Assembly: GCA_964561475.1 (NCBI GenBank)
Contig: CAZLPU010000001.1
Coordinates: 124,001 to 188,000, forward strand
Direction: 5' to 3'
Source of the DNA: CAYUYV01 sp964561475
GTDB lineage: Bacteria; Pseudomonadota; Alphaproteobacteria; JAJFIK01
Length of the DNA stretch: 64,000 bases
Under the pieces are notes generated by a model. That model did not search any database and had not been told where the DNA came from. It worked only from the letters and a program-made list of their open reading frames with translations. The number at the start of each line of letters is the position of its first letter. The first letter of the stretch is position 1. Positions 47,626 through 55,640 of the stretch are shown one piece after another. The position numbers and the translations under genes are program-made.

Positions 47626-48893
47626 CAGCCGAACGTCTCCATGGTGATGGCCCGGAACCAGTCCGCCGCCTGGCCGGCTTCCGCCTGGCGCACGGTCTGG
47701 TCCGCGGCGAGGGGACTGATACCGCCTGCCCCCGGCACATCCGCAAAGCGGCCATCCGCATTGGAATACACCCCAGCAATGGAAACTGCCGTGTCCGGAG
47801 TAACATAGGAATAGCAGGTGTTGGCCAGAATGGTCGGTTCCGGCTCCAACCCCGCAAGCATGCGGGCAACCTGGATGGCGCACACCTTGCCCTGAAGATT
47901 GGCTGAGAAGGCTGATTTTGGCATCGGCGCGGCAATGGTCGCATCACCGATGACATGCATGCCCGGCTGCAAAGGCGATTCAAAGGAGATGGCGTCAATG
48001 GGGCACCAGCCGGTCCGGTCCGCCACACCAGCCCGCTCCGCAATAGCGGAAGCCTTCTGTGGGGGGATGATGTTGGCAACATCCGCCTTGATGGTCTCGA
48101 AATCCGTTTCCAGGGTCATGGTCGCGGGGTCCACCCGGGACACCCGTCCGTCATTGCTGGCACCGCGCCATTCCAGAACATTGGGATAATGCTCCGCCCA
48201 CGCCTCAAGGAACAGGGGCTTTTTGGAGAACGTGTCCTTGGCATCGAGCAGAAGCAGTTTTGACCTGGGTTTTCGCGCCTTGAGGAAATGGGCGATCATG
48301 CTGGCCCGCTCATAGGGTCCGGGCGGACACCGGAACGGGGCGGCGGGTGCGGCGATAACCACAAGGCCGCCGTCTTCCATGGCCTCAAGCTGTGCAGACA
48401 GGCGCAGGGTCTGGGGTCCGGCCTTCCAGGCATGGGGCATGACCTGGGCTGCGGCTTCATCGTAGCCCTCTAGGGCACCCCAGCGAAGATCGATGCCGGG
48501 GGACAGGATCAGCCGGTCCCACGGGAGTTCCGTGCCGTCTTCCAGGATGGCCACTTTCCGCTGAGCGTCTACATCCCGTGCCTTGGACCGCACGAGGGTG
48601 ATGCCTTCCGCCGTCAGAGCATCATACCGGAATGTGATCGAGGGCATGTCCCGCAGTCCGGCCAGCACGAGATTGCTGAACGGGCAGGACACGAACCGGT
48701 CCTGGGGCTCGACCAGGGTGACCTGGATCGACGGGACGGCCTGTTTGAGGGCCCGGGCCGCGGACGCGCCGCCATAGCCGCCGCCGATCACGACCACCTT
48801 CGCCGCCGTTTTGGCCAGGGCGGCCGAGCCGGGAAATGCCGCCGTGCCTGCCATGGCGGCCAACATGGTGCGGCGGGAGAGGGCGCTGTCCAT
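47625..48893 (-). CDS. soxF: Flavocytochrome c sulfide dehydrogenase flavoprotein SoxF/FccB
   Basis: The 422-residue protein is the flavin subunit of flavocytochrome c sulfide dehydrogenase. A twin-arginine signal (LSRRTMLAAMAGTAAF) is followed by the FAD fold VVVIGGGYGGASAARAL and DRFVSCPFSN, where Cys70 is the expected covalent FAD anchor. FRCPPGPYERASMIAHF and NTCYSYVTPD carry the two active-site cysteines. The ATG at 48893 has GAGGAG upstream; the longer frame is rejected since it would bury the signal. It is preceded by a small cytochrome c gene (one base between them), the likely electron acceptor subunit. Confidence 0.92.
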   Translation of the reverse strand: MDSALSRRTMLAAMAGTAAFPGSAALAKTAAKVVVIGGGYGGASAARALKQAVPSIQVTLVEPQDRFVSCPFSNLVLAGLRDMPSITFRYDALTAEGITLVRSKARDVDAQRKVAILEDGTELPWDRLILSPGIDLRWGALEGYDEAAAQVMPHAWKAGPQTLRLSAQLEAMEDGGLVVIAAPAAPFRCPPGPYERASMIAHFLKARKPRSKLLLLDAKDTFSKKPLFLEAWAEHYPNVLEWRGASNDGRVSRVDPATMTLETDFETIKADVANIIPPQKASAIAERAGVADRTGWCPIDAISFESPLQPGMHVIGDATIAAPMPKSAFSANLQGKVCAIQVARMLAGLEPEPTILANTCYSYVTPDTAVSIAGVYSNADGRFADVPGAGGISPLAADQTVRQAEAGQAADWFRAITMETFG

Positions 48894-48894
48894 G

Positions 48895-49374
48895 TCAGGG
48901 CTCCTCAGATGTCGAGGGGATTGCGATGGAAGCGGGGCCTGCGCGGGAGGCTTCGAGATAGGCTGCGATGGCCTCAATCTCCGCCTCTGAATACCCACGG
49001 GCCAGCCGGTGCATCACGGTCGTACCGTCGTCATCAGCCTTGTAGGCCTTGAGGAGATCGGCGATCGTGGCCCCATCAAGGGATGTGAGATCGGTGAGAT
49101 GGGTCTGCCCCGGCCAGTGGCAGCCGCTGCAGGAAGCCGCAAGACTGGCTGCCCTGCTCAGACCCGGGGCGGCGCTGTCGGCACCCGTGTAGTCGGCGGG
49201 AGAGGCCGCTTTTGGCGTCCCCTCTCCTGATGCTGACGGCCCGGATACAGATGGCCCGGATATGGATGGCTCACATACAGATGGCTGTTTGGCCTGCGCC
49301 GATGCAGCCGCACCGGCGCCGGCCAGTACGACCAGCAGACCCAAACCAAGAAGGGCTGCGCCCGGAGTGCTCAT
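48895..49374 (-). CDS. Monoheme c-type cytochrome, FccA/SoxE-like
   Basis: The 159-residue exported protein has a signal peptide, a spacer with Ser-Gly-Pro repeats (SISGPSVSGPSASG) and one heme motif CSGCH (residues 82-86), then LDGATIADLLKAYKADDDGTTVMHRLARGYSEAEIEAIAAYL, split here as helices of a class I cytochrome c with the Met ligand in TVMHR. It resembles the heme subunit of flavocytochrome c (FccA/SoxE). It could serve soxF or the upstream molybdenum hydroxylase, whose stop codon it overlaps by one base. A GTG one codon earlier (49377) is an alternative start. Confidence 0.82.
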   Translation of the reverse strand: MSTPGAALLGLGLLVVLAGAGAAASAQAKQPSVCEPSISGPSVSGPSASGEGTPKAASPADYTGADSAAPGLSRAASLAASCSGCHWPGQTHLTDLTSLDGATIADLLKAYKADDDGTTVMHRLARGYSEAEIEAIAAYLEASRAGPASIAIPSTSEEP

Positions 49375-51551
49375 CACGCCCTCAGGTTCTGGTCCTTGAT
49401 CGGCAGATTACGGACCCGCTTGCCCGTCGCCGCGTAGATGGCGTTGAGCACGGCGGGGGCCGCCACGGCGATGGTGGGCTCACCCACACCGCCCCAGAAG
49501 CCGCCGGACGGCATCACGATGGTCTCAACTTCCGGCATGTCCGCTAGGCGCAGAGAGTCGAAGGTGTCGAAATTCTGTTCCTGGACCTCACCCTCATCGA
49601 AGGTGATTTCGCCGTAGAGCATCGCGGAAAGGCCGTACACGAAGGACCCTTCCACCTGGGCCTTGACCTGCTGGGGATTGACCACGGTGCCCGGATCCGT
49701 CGCGGCGACGATGCGGTGCATTCTCAACTGTCCGTCATCGGATACAGTGACTTCCGCGCAGGCCGCCGTGTAGGAGCCGAAGGAATAGAAGGCGCACAAG
49801 CCCCGGCTCTTGCCGTCATCGGAACCCCAGCCGGATTTTTCCGCCACCGCCTCGAGGACCGCCGCCAGTTTGGGGGCATCCTTCATCAGGGCCAGGCGGA
49901 ATTCCAGGGGATCACGCTTTGCGGCAACGGCCATCTCGTCGATGAAGCAATCGAGATAAATGGCGTTCTGGTTGGCGTTCACACCCCGCCAGAAGCCCGG
50001 CCGCACCGGCGGATTACGCATGGCGTGGTCAACCATGAGATTGGGGAAGCTGTGCTGGAGCGCCTGATCCGCCAGCCGGGGATCCGCATTCTTTGGCAGG
50101 AGACCCTGGAAGGTGGCAAAGTCCGCACCGTCAATCAGGTTGTTAGGCAGCAGGGCCGCCAGGATGGACTGACCGGAAATGCGCATATGCAGGCCGGTGA
50201 CGTTGCCGTCCGCATCGAGAGAACCGCGGAGCTTAGCCTTGGTGGTGGGGTGGAAGAAGCCATGGATCATGTCCTCTTCCCGGGTCCACAGGGCCTTGAT
50301 CGGCGTGCCCGGCATCTGCTTGGCGATCTTGACGGCGAAATGGATGTAGTCCGGCGCACCCCGGCGCCCGAAGCCGCCGCCCAGATGGACCTTGTAGACT
50401 TCGCACTGCTGGATCGGCAGTTCCGCCGCCTCGGCGGCAGCCGCCAGGGCGCCTTCGCCGTTCTGGGTCGGACACCAGATTTCGCATTTGTCTTCCGTCC
50501 ACAGAGCCGTTGTGTTCATGGGCTCCATGCAGGCGTGGTTCTGGTGCGGCATGTTATAGGTGGCCTCGACGATCTGGTCCGCCCCTTCAAAGGCCGCCTT
50601 CACGTCGCCCGCCGCATTGCCCACAAAGGCCTGTTCCGCCGTCAGACCGTCGTCCAGTTCCGCCTCGAATGCGGTGCTGTTGTAGTCGGAGCCTTCTCCG
50701 GGTGTCCATTCGATGGGAAGCGCCTTCAGGGCCGCATTGGCCTGCCACCAGTAGTCCGCGACCACGGCGACGGTTCGGTCATCCACCTTGACCACTTTGC
50801 GCACGCCCGGCATGTCGCTGACGGCGGATGCATCGAAGCTCTTCAGGGTACCGCCGATCATCGGGGCTTGCTTGATGCTGGCATTCAGCATGCCCGGCAG
50901 GGAAATGTCCGCTCCATAGATTTGCTTCCCGTTCAGCTTTTCGGCGGTGTCCAGACGCTTAAGCGGCTTGCCGGCGACGGTCCATTCGGAGGGATCCTTG
51001 AGGGTCACTTCCATGGGCGGAGCCAGCTTGGCGGCTTCCGTGGCCACCTTGCCGAACGTTGTCGTGCGGCCGGACGCGTCGTGGGTGATGACGCTGTCCT
51101 TGGCGGAGCATGCGCTCGGCTCCACGTCCCACTGTTTGGCGGCGGCCTCGATCAGCATCATGCGGGCAGCGGCACCGCCTTCGCGCACATATTCATGGCT
51201 GTCGCGGATGCCCCGGCTGCCACCAGTGCTGAAGGATCCCCAGATCCGCTCACGGCGGAGGTTCTCGCCGGGGGTCGGATACTCGGTGACAACCTTGGAC
51301 CAGTCGCAGTGGAGTTCCTCGGCCACAAGCTGAGCGAGGCCCGTCAAGGTGCCCTGGCCCATTTCGGACCGGGCGATCCGGATGGTTACGACGTCGTCTT
51401 CGCCGATATGCACCCAGGCATTGACTTCGGGCTGCTCCGAGGCAAGTGCGCCGGTGGCGGCACCGTCGAGCAGAGAGATCGTGAGCCCTGCGCCGGTGGC
51501 ACCGACACCGATCATGAAGCCGCGGCGGGAAAGAGCATTCAGAATGGTCAT
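49374..51551 (-). CDS. Xanthine dehydrogenase family molybdopterin-binding subunit (IorB-like)
   Basis: The 725-residue protein resembles the large subunit of isoquinoline 1-oxidoreductase-type molybdenum hydroxylases. A twin-arginine signal (LSRRGFMIGVGATGAGL) indicates a periplasmic enzyme. Molybdopterin segments are visible, including RSEMGQGTLTGLAQLVAEEL, VHLGGGFGRRGAPDYIH and GGVGEPTIAVAAPAVLNAI, where the Glu of GVGEP is the catalytic base in the family. The upstream 2Fe-2S gene supplies the electron-transfer subunit, 14 bases before it. The stop overlaps the cytochrome c start. These enzymes hydroxylate aldehydes or N-heterocycles; why one heads a sox operon is unclear. Confidence 0.92.
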   Translation of the reverse strand: MTILNALSRRGFMIGVGATGAGLTISLLDGAATGALASEQPEVNAWVHIGEDDVVTIRIARSEMGQGTLTGLAQLVAEELHCDWSKVVTEYPTPGENLRRERIWGSFSTGGSRGIRDSHEYVREGGAAARMMLIEAAAKQWDVEPSACSAKDSVITHDASGRTTTFGKVATEAAKLAPPMEVTLKDPSEWTVAGKPLKRLDTAEKLNGKQIYGADISLPGMLNASIKQAPMIGGTLKSFDASAVSDMPGVRKVVKVDDRTVAVVADYWWQANAALKALPIEWTPGEGSDYNSTAFEAELDDGLTAEQAFVGNAAGDVKAAFEGADQIVEATYNMPHQNHACMEPMNTTALWTEDKCEIWCPTQNGEGALAAAAEAAELPIQQCEVYKVHLGGGFGRRGAPDYIHFAVKIAKQMPGTPIKALWTREEDMIHGFFHPTTKAKLRGSLDADGNVTGLHMRISGQSILAALLPNNLIDGADFATFQGLLPKNADPRLADQALQHSFPNLMVDHAMRNPPVRPGFWRGVNANQNAIYLDCFIDEMAVAAKRDPLEFRLALMKDAPKLAAVLEAVAEKSGWGSDDGKSRGLCAFYSFGSYTAACAEVTVSDDGQLRMHRIVAATDPGTVVNPQQVKAQVEGSFVYGLSAMLYGEITFDEGEVQEQNFDTFDSLRLADMPEVETIVMPSGGFWGGVGEPTIAVAAPAVLNAIYAATGKRVRNLPIKDQNLRA

Positions 51552-51565
51552 GGCGTGGGTCCCCC

Positions 51566-52021
51566 TCAGGCTTTCTTGGTTTTGGCCAGGTGAATGCCCT
51601 GACGCACGCGGCCTAGGGTGCCGCAGCGGCAGATATTCGTGATTTCCGCGTCGATGTCTTCGTCGGTGGGGTTCGGGTTGTTGTTGAGCATGCCCGCAAC
51701 CGCCATGATCATGCCCGGCTGGCAGTATCCGCACTGGGGGATATCGAGTTCCGCCCAGGCCTGCTGCACCGGGTGACTGTCGTCTTCGGAAAGGCCTTCG
51801 ATGGTGGTGACCTTGTTGTCTTCCGTCAGGGCACTGGCGGGATAGACACAGGAGCGCACGGGCTGGCCATCCACGTGAACAGTGCAGGATCCGCATTGGG
51901 CGATGCCGCAACCGTATTTGGTGCCGGTCAGACCCAGATTTTCCCGCAGTGCCCAAAGAAGCGGCGTGTCATCAGCCACCTCCACTTCGACGACTTTTCC
52001 GTTCACATTCAGCTTTGTCAT
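51566..52021 (-). CDS. (2Fe-2S)-binding subunit of molybdenum hydroxylase (IorA-like)
   Basis: The 151-residue protein has a plant-type ferredoxin domain (YGCGIAQCGSC ... VRSCVYP) followed by the helical second-cluster domain (QCGYCQPGMIMAVAGMLNNN, ICRCGT). Both 2Fe-2S clusters of the xanthine dehydrogenase family are complete. It has no signal, so it must be exported bound to the twin-arginine large subunit. GGAGGG precedes the ATG; the longer frame to 52096 has a weaker start. It is the first gene of the sox-containing minus-strand operon. Confidence 0.94.
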   Translation of the reverse strand: MTKLNVNGKVVEVEVADDTPLLWALRENLGLTGTKYGCGIAQCGSCTVHVDGQPVRSCVYPASALTEDNKVTTIEGLSEDDSHPVQQAWAELDIPQCGYCQPGMIMAVAGMLNNNPNPTDEDIDAEITNICRCGTLGRVRQGIHLAKTKKA

Positions 52022-52307
52022 CACGCCCTCCTCGCCTGCGCGTCTTTTCGATTTCAAGGGGCAGTGTGGACCTGTGTGCCCGGAAAAGGAAGGCATTAAC
52101 CTGGTAATCTATCTTCTGAGGCGGCGAATTGTGCCCGGCGGGGCCGGAGGGTAGGCTCTGGTCAACTGGCGCGGTGGTCCAATCGGTGCGCCAACGCAGG
52201 GACCATTGCGCCGCCCGTTTGGAGACTTTTGACCCATCCCATGCGCCGAACGGCGCGGCGCGGCGCGCGAGCCCTCAAGGGTAGTGAATCAGAACAGGGG
52301 ACAGACC

Positions 52308-53519
52308 ATGGGGACGGCTTTTATTTGTGACTACATCCGCACGCCATTCGGACGCTATGGGGGGGCACTCTCCAGCGTGCGCGCGGATGATCTGGCAGCG
52401 ATCCCCATCCGCGCGGTCATGGACCGCAATCCGTCCCTGGATCCCATGGCTGTGAACGATGTGATCCTGGGCTGCGCCAATCAGGCCGGTGAGGACAATC
52501 GTAACGTGGCCCGGATGGCCGCCCTGCTCGCGGATCTGCCGCCTGAGGTGACGGGCACCACCATCAACCGCCTGTGCGGGTCGGGGATGGATGCCATTCT
52601 CACCGCCTCGCGCATGATCAAGAGCGGCGAGGCGGATGTGGTGATCGCCGGGGGCGTCGAGAGTATGTCCCGGGCCCCGTTCGTCATGGGCAAGGCCGAG
52701 AGCGCCTTTTCCCGGGCCGCGGAAATCCACGACACCACCATCGGCTGGCGCTTTGTGAACAAGGTCATGGAGCACCGGTACGGCGTGGATTCCATGCCCC
52801 AGACCGGGGACAACGTCGCCCATGATTTTGGGGTTTCCCGTGAGGATCAGGATGCGTTCGCCCTGTCGTCCCAGCAACGGGCGGCAGCGGCCCAGCAGTC
52901 CGGACGGCTCGCGGCTGAGATCGTGGCGGTGAGCATCCCCCAGCGCAAAGGGGATCCGGTGATCGTTGATCAGGATGAGCACATCCGGCCGGACACCACC
53001 CCGGACAAGCTCGCCAAGCTGCGCCCGTTGTTCCCGCCCCAGGGCACGGTCACCGCAGGCAATGCCAGCGGGGTCAATGACGGCGCGGCGGCGTTGATCA
53101 TTGCCAGCGAGGAGGCTGTGGCCCGCTTCGGCCTCAAGCCGTTGGTCAAGATCCTCGGCGGTGCGACGGCGGGGGTTGAGCCCCGGATCATGGGCTTCGG
53201 CCCGGCCCCCGCAACCCAGAAACTGTGTGCCCGTCTGGGTTTGGCCGTGGACGATTTTGATATTTTCGAACTCAACGAGGCTTTCGCGTCCCAATCCGTT
53301 GCGGTGACCCGGGCCCTGGGCCTTCCCGATGGTGCGGACTATGTGAACCCCAACGGTGGGGCGATCGCGATCGGTCACCCCCTCGGGGCCTCCGGGGCGC
53401 GGATCACCGGAACCGCTGCTCTTGAGCTCCGCTCCAGGGGTGCCCGGCGTGCCCTGGCGACCATGTGTATTGGGGTCGGTCAGGGGATTGCCATCGCGCT
53501 CGAAGCCGCTGAAAGTTGA
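52308..53519 (+). CDS. Acetyl-CoA acyltransferase (PcaF/FadA-type thiolase)
   Basis: The 403-residue thiolase has the nucleophilic Cys90 in INRLCGSGMDA, the conserved NEAF segment, GHPLGASGARITG and the second catalytic Cys in MCIGVGQGIA. It resembles 3-oxoadipyl-CoA/beta-ketoadipyl-CoA thiolases (DYIRTPFGRYGGAL start), which split off succinyl-CoA or acetyl-CoA at the end of beta-oxidation-like routes. GGGGACAG lies before the ATG; a GTG at 52284 would add eight residues. It begins divergently from the molybdenum hydroxylase operon and is followed by a transporter gene 63 bases on. Confidence 0.9.
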   Translation: MGTAFICDYIRTPFGRYGGALSSVRADDLAAIPIRAVMDRNPSLDPMAVNDVILGCANQAGEDNRNVARMAALLADLPPEVTGTTINRLCGSGMDAILTASRMIKSGEADVVIAGGVESMSRAPFVMGKAESAFSRAAEIHDTTIGWRFVNKVMEHRYGVDSMPQTGDNVAHDFGVSREDQDAFALSSQQRAAAAQQSGRLAAEIVAVSIPQRKGDPVIVDQDEHIRPDTTPDKLAKLRPLFPPQGTVTAGNASGVNDGAAALIIASEEAVARFGLKPLVKILGGATAGVEPRIMGFGPAPATQKLCARLGLAVDDFDIFELNEAFASQSVAVTRALGLPDGADYVNPNGGAIAIGHPLGASGARITGTAALELRSRGARRALATMCIGVGQGIAIALEAAES

Positions 53520-53582
53520 GCGCCACCCTGCGGATTCTCAACAACCCGCGCATCCTCAACAAGAAGAACCAGGAGATCCGCC

Positions 53583-55046
53583 ATGGGGGAGACGGAGGCG
53601 CGTGCGCCCTATCAGACCATCGGTCTTGTGCTCGGTCCCGTCGCCGCTCTGCTTATTTTCCTGTTCTTCAGACCCGAAGGGCTGGAATGGGCCGGCGTGG
53701 CCACGGCGGCGGTCGCGGTATGGATGGCCATCTGGTGGTCCACCGAGGCGATCCCGGTCCCGGCGACCGCGTTTCTCCCCATGGTTCTGTTTCCAATCTT
53801 GAGCGTGCGGGAGTTCAAGGATGCGGCGGCATCCTATGCCCACCCCATGGTCTACCTGTTCCTGGGCGGCTTTATCATCGCTCTTGCGGTGGAGCGCAGC
53901 GGCCTTCACCGCCGGGTGGCCCTCGCAATCTTTTCGGTGACGGGCACGAGCGCGCCCAATCTGGTCCTGGGCTTCATGCTGGCGGCGGCGTCCATCAGCA
54001 TGTGGATGAGCAATACCTCCACCACCCTGATGCTTTTGCCGATCTCCCTGTCGGTGGTGGCCCTGGTGAACGAGACCATGACCGAGATCGGCCAGCGGGA
54101 CCGGTCGAACTTCGCCACGGCCATGCTTCTCGGGCTGGCCTATGGAGCCACGATTGGGGGAATGGCCACCCTGGTCGGGACCCCGCCCAACGCCTTCCTT
54201 GCGGGCTTCATGATCGACAATTTTGATCGGGAGATCGATTTTGCCCGCTGGATGCTCGTGGGCGTGCCGGTCACCCTGGTGATGCTGCCCGTGGCCTGGC
54301 TCGTGCTTACCCGTTTCGTGTTTCCGGTCTCGTTTCAGACCACGCCCAAGGTTCGCGAGCACATTCAATCCCTGCGCCGGGGACAGGCCGCCATGTCACA
54401 GGCCGAATTGCGCACCGCCCTGGTGTTCCTGTTCGTGGTTCTGGGATGGATCCTGCGCCGGCCCCTCGCCGACGAGCTCGGCCTGCCCATGCTCACCGAT
54501 AGCGGCATTGCCATGCTGGCCGCTCTTCTGGTGTTCATCGTCCCGGCAGGCGGCGGATCGCAACGGGCGCTGCTGACCTGGCGGGACATGGACAAGTTGC
54601 CCTGGGGGGTGCTGATCCTGTTCGGAGGAGGGTTGTCCCTGGCCGGAGCGGTGTCCGATAGCGGGCTTGCCCTCTGGCTCGGGCAGCGGTTGGCGGGGGC
54701 GGACGAGGACGGGGTCAACATCGCCATCCTGATCCTGAGCGCCACCCTGCTGGTGATCTTTCTCACGGAGATGACCAGCAATCTGGCCACCACGGCCACC
54801 TTTCTGCCGGTCATGGCGGCCATCGCCACCCAGACCGGGCAGGACCCCCTGATCTTTCTGGTGCCGGTCTCCCTGGCCGCGAGTTGTGCGTTCATGCTGC
54901 CGGTGGCCACCCCGCCCAACGCCATCGTCTATGGCTCGGGCCATATCTCCATTCCCCAGATGATCCGGGCGGGGATTGTTCTCAATCTGATCGGCGTGTT
55001 GGTCCTGTCCCTCATCGCACTGGTCTGGGCGCCGTTCATTTTCTGA
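53583..55046 (+). CDS. SLC13/DASS family anion:sodium symporter
   Basis: The 487-residue membrane protein has about twelve hydrophobic segments and two copies of the family substrate motif: SMWMSNTSTTLMLLPIS in the first half and EMTSNLATTATFLPVMA in the second, the SNT-type motifs that bind sodium and the carboxylate. The signature VSLAASCAFMLPVATPPNAIV is present near the C-terminus. The family moves dicarboxylates, citrate or sulfate into the cell. An AGGAG-like site precedes the ATG. It follows a thiolase gene, which favours a dicarboxylate substrate, though the sox genes nearby leave sulfate open. Confidence 0.92.
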   Translation: MGETEARAPYQTIGLVLGPVAALLIFLFFRPEGLEWAGVATAAVAVWMAIWWSTEAIPVPATAFLPMVLFPILSVREFKDAAASYAHPMVYLFLGGFIIALAVERSGLHRRVALAIFSVTGTSAPNLVLGFMLAAASISMWMSNTSTTLMLLPISLSVVALVNETMTEIGQRDRSNFATAMLLGLAYGATIGGMATLVGTPPNAFLAGFMIDNFDREIDFARWMLVGVPVTLVMLPVAWLVLTRFVFPVSFQTTPKVREHIQSLRRGQAAMSQAELRTALVFLFVVLGWILRRPLADELGLPMLTDSGIAMLAALLVFIVPAGGGSQRALLTWRDMDKLPWGVLILFGGGLSLAGAVSDSGLALWLGQRLAGADEDGVNIAILILSATLLVIFLTEMTSNLATTATFLPVMAAIATQTGQDPLIFLVPVSLAASCAFMLPVATPPNAIVYGSGHISIPQMIRAGIVLNLIGVLVLSLIALVWAPFIF

Positions 55047-55088
55047 CCGGACGGTGCCCGATCATCCGCTATTGGATCGCGCGGACCC

Positions 55089-55640
55089 TTATCCGTTTTC
55101 CGTGCTCTCTCCGGCCCGCTTGATCAGGCTTTGAAGCAGATCCCGGGCGGCGTTCTGGCAGCCGCTTTCGGCCAGGGTCTCGACCTGGTCCAGACCGTCC
55201 TGGTCAGGATCGAAGGCGCAGGCTGCATTTTCGGCGGAGGCCTCTTTCGGGCCGCCCCGGGTGGCCCCGCGGACCTGAACCCGTTTCTCCGTCGAGATGA
55301 GCTTGTCGATGACCCGGATGAGGGTGCGGGAGTCCGTCTCTGCTTCCGGATAGCCGTCGAGATAGACCAGGCCGCCTTCTGGAATGGTCAGTATGCGTAC
55401 CTGGGTTTCGCCGCTGGGCAGGACCGTCAATGTCACCGGCTCGTCGGTCTCGATCTCGTCCCCATGGCGCAGCCACTGACCGGGCTCGATCTCCGGCGAC
55501 GAGGAGGTCAACACCAGGACATCTGCGGCTGCCGGCACCGTGGAGGCCCCCAAAAGGCCGACCATGACAGCTTTCGCGAGCAAACGGCGCGCGAGCCCTG
55601 TAGGATGACGGCTGGTCGTGGATTCAAGAGATCTGGTCAT
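55089..55640 (-). CDS. Small exported protein, FecR-like sheet region
   Basis: The protein of about 183 residues has a signal peptide (RRLLAKAVMVGLLGASTVPAAAD) and a short beta-rich region (IEPGQWLRHGDEIETDEPVTLTVLPSG...) that recalls FecR-type domains often found beside CHASE2 cyclases, followed by a Cys-containing acidic tail. The match is by pattern only. The ATG at 55640 shares its first bases with the ATG of the divergent cyclase gene; a later start (MVGLLGAS at 55565) would shorten the signal, and an earlier one at 55682 is inside the cyclase gene. Its function is unknown; an envelope sensor input is possible. Confidence 0.6.
   Translation of the reverse strand: MTRSLESTTSRHPTGLARRLLAKAVMVGLLGASTVPAAADVLVLTSSSPEIEPGQWLRHGDEIETDEPVTLTVLPSGETQVRILTIPEGGLVYLDGYPEAETDSRTLIRVIDKLISTEKRVQVRGATRGGPKEASAENAACAFDPDQDGLDQVETLAESGCQNAARDLLQSLIKRAGESTENG

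Noticed and set aside
49716..51593. 625-codon plus-strand frame
   Set aside because: It is antisense to the molybdenum hydroxylase large subunit and has no recognisable domain.
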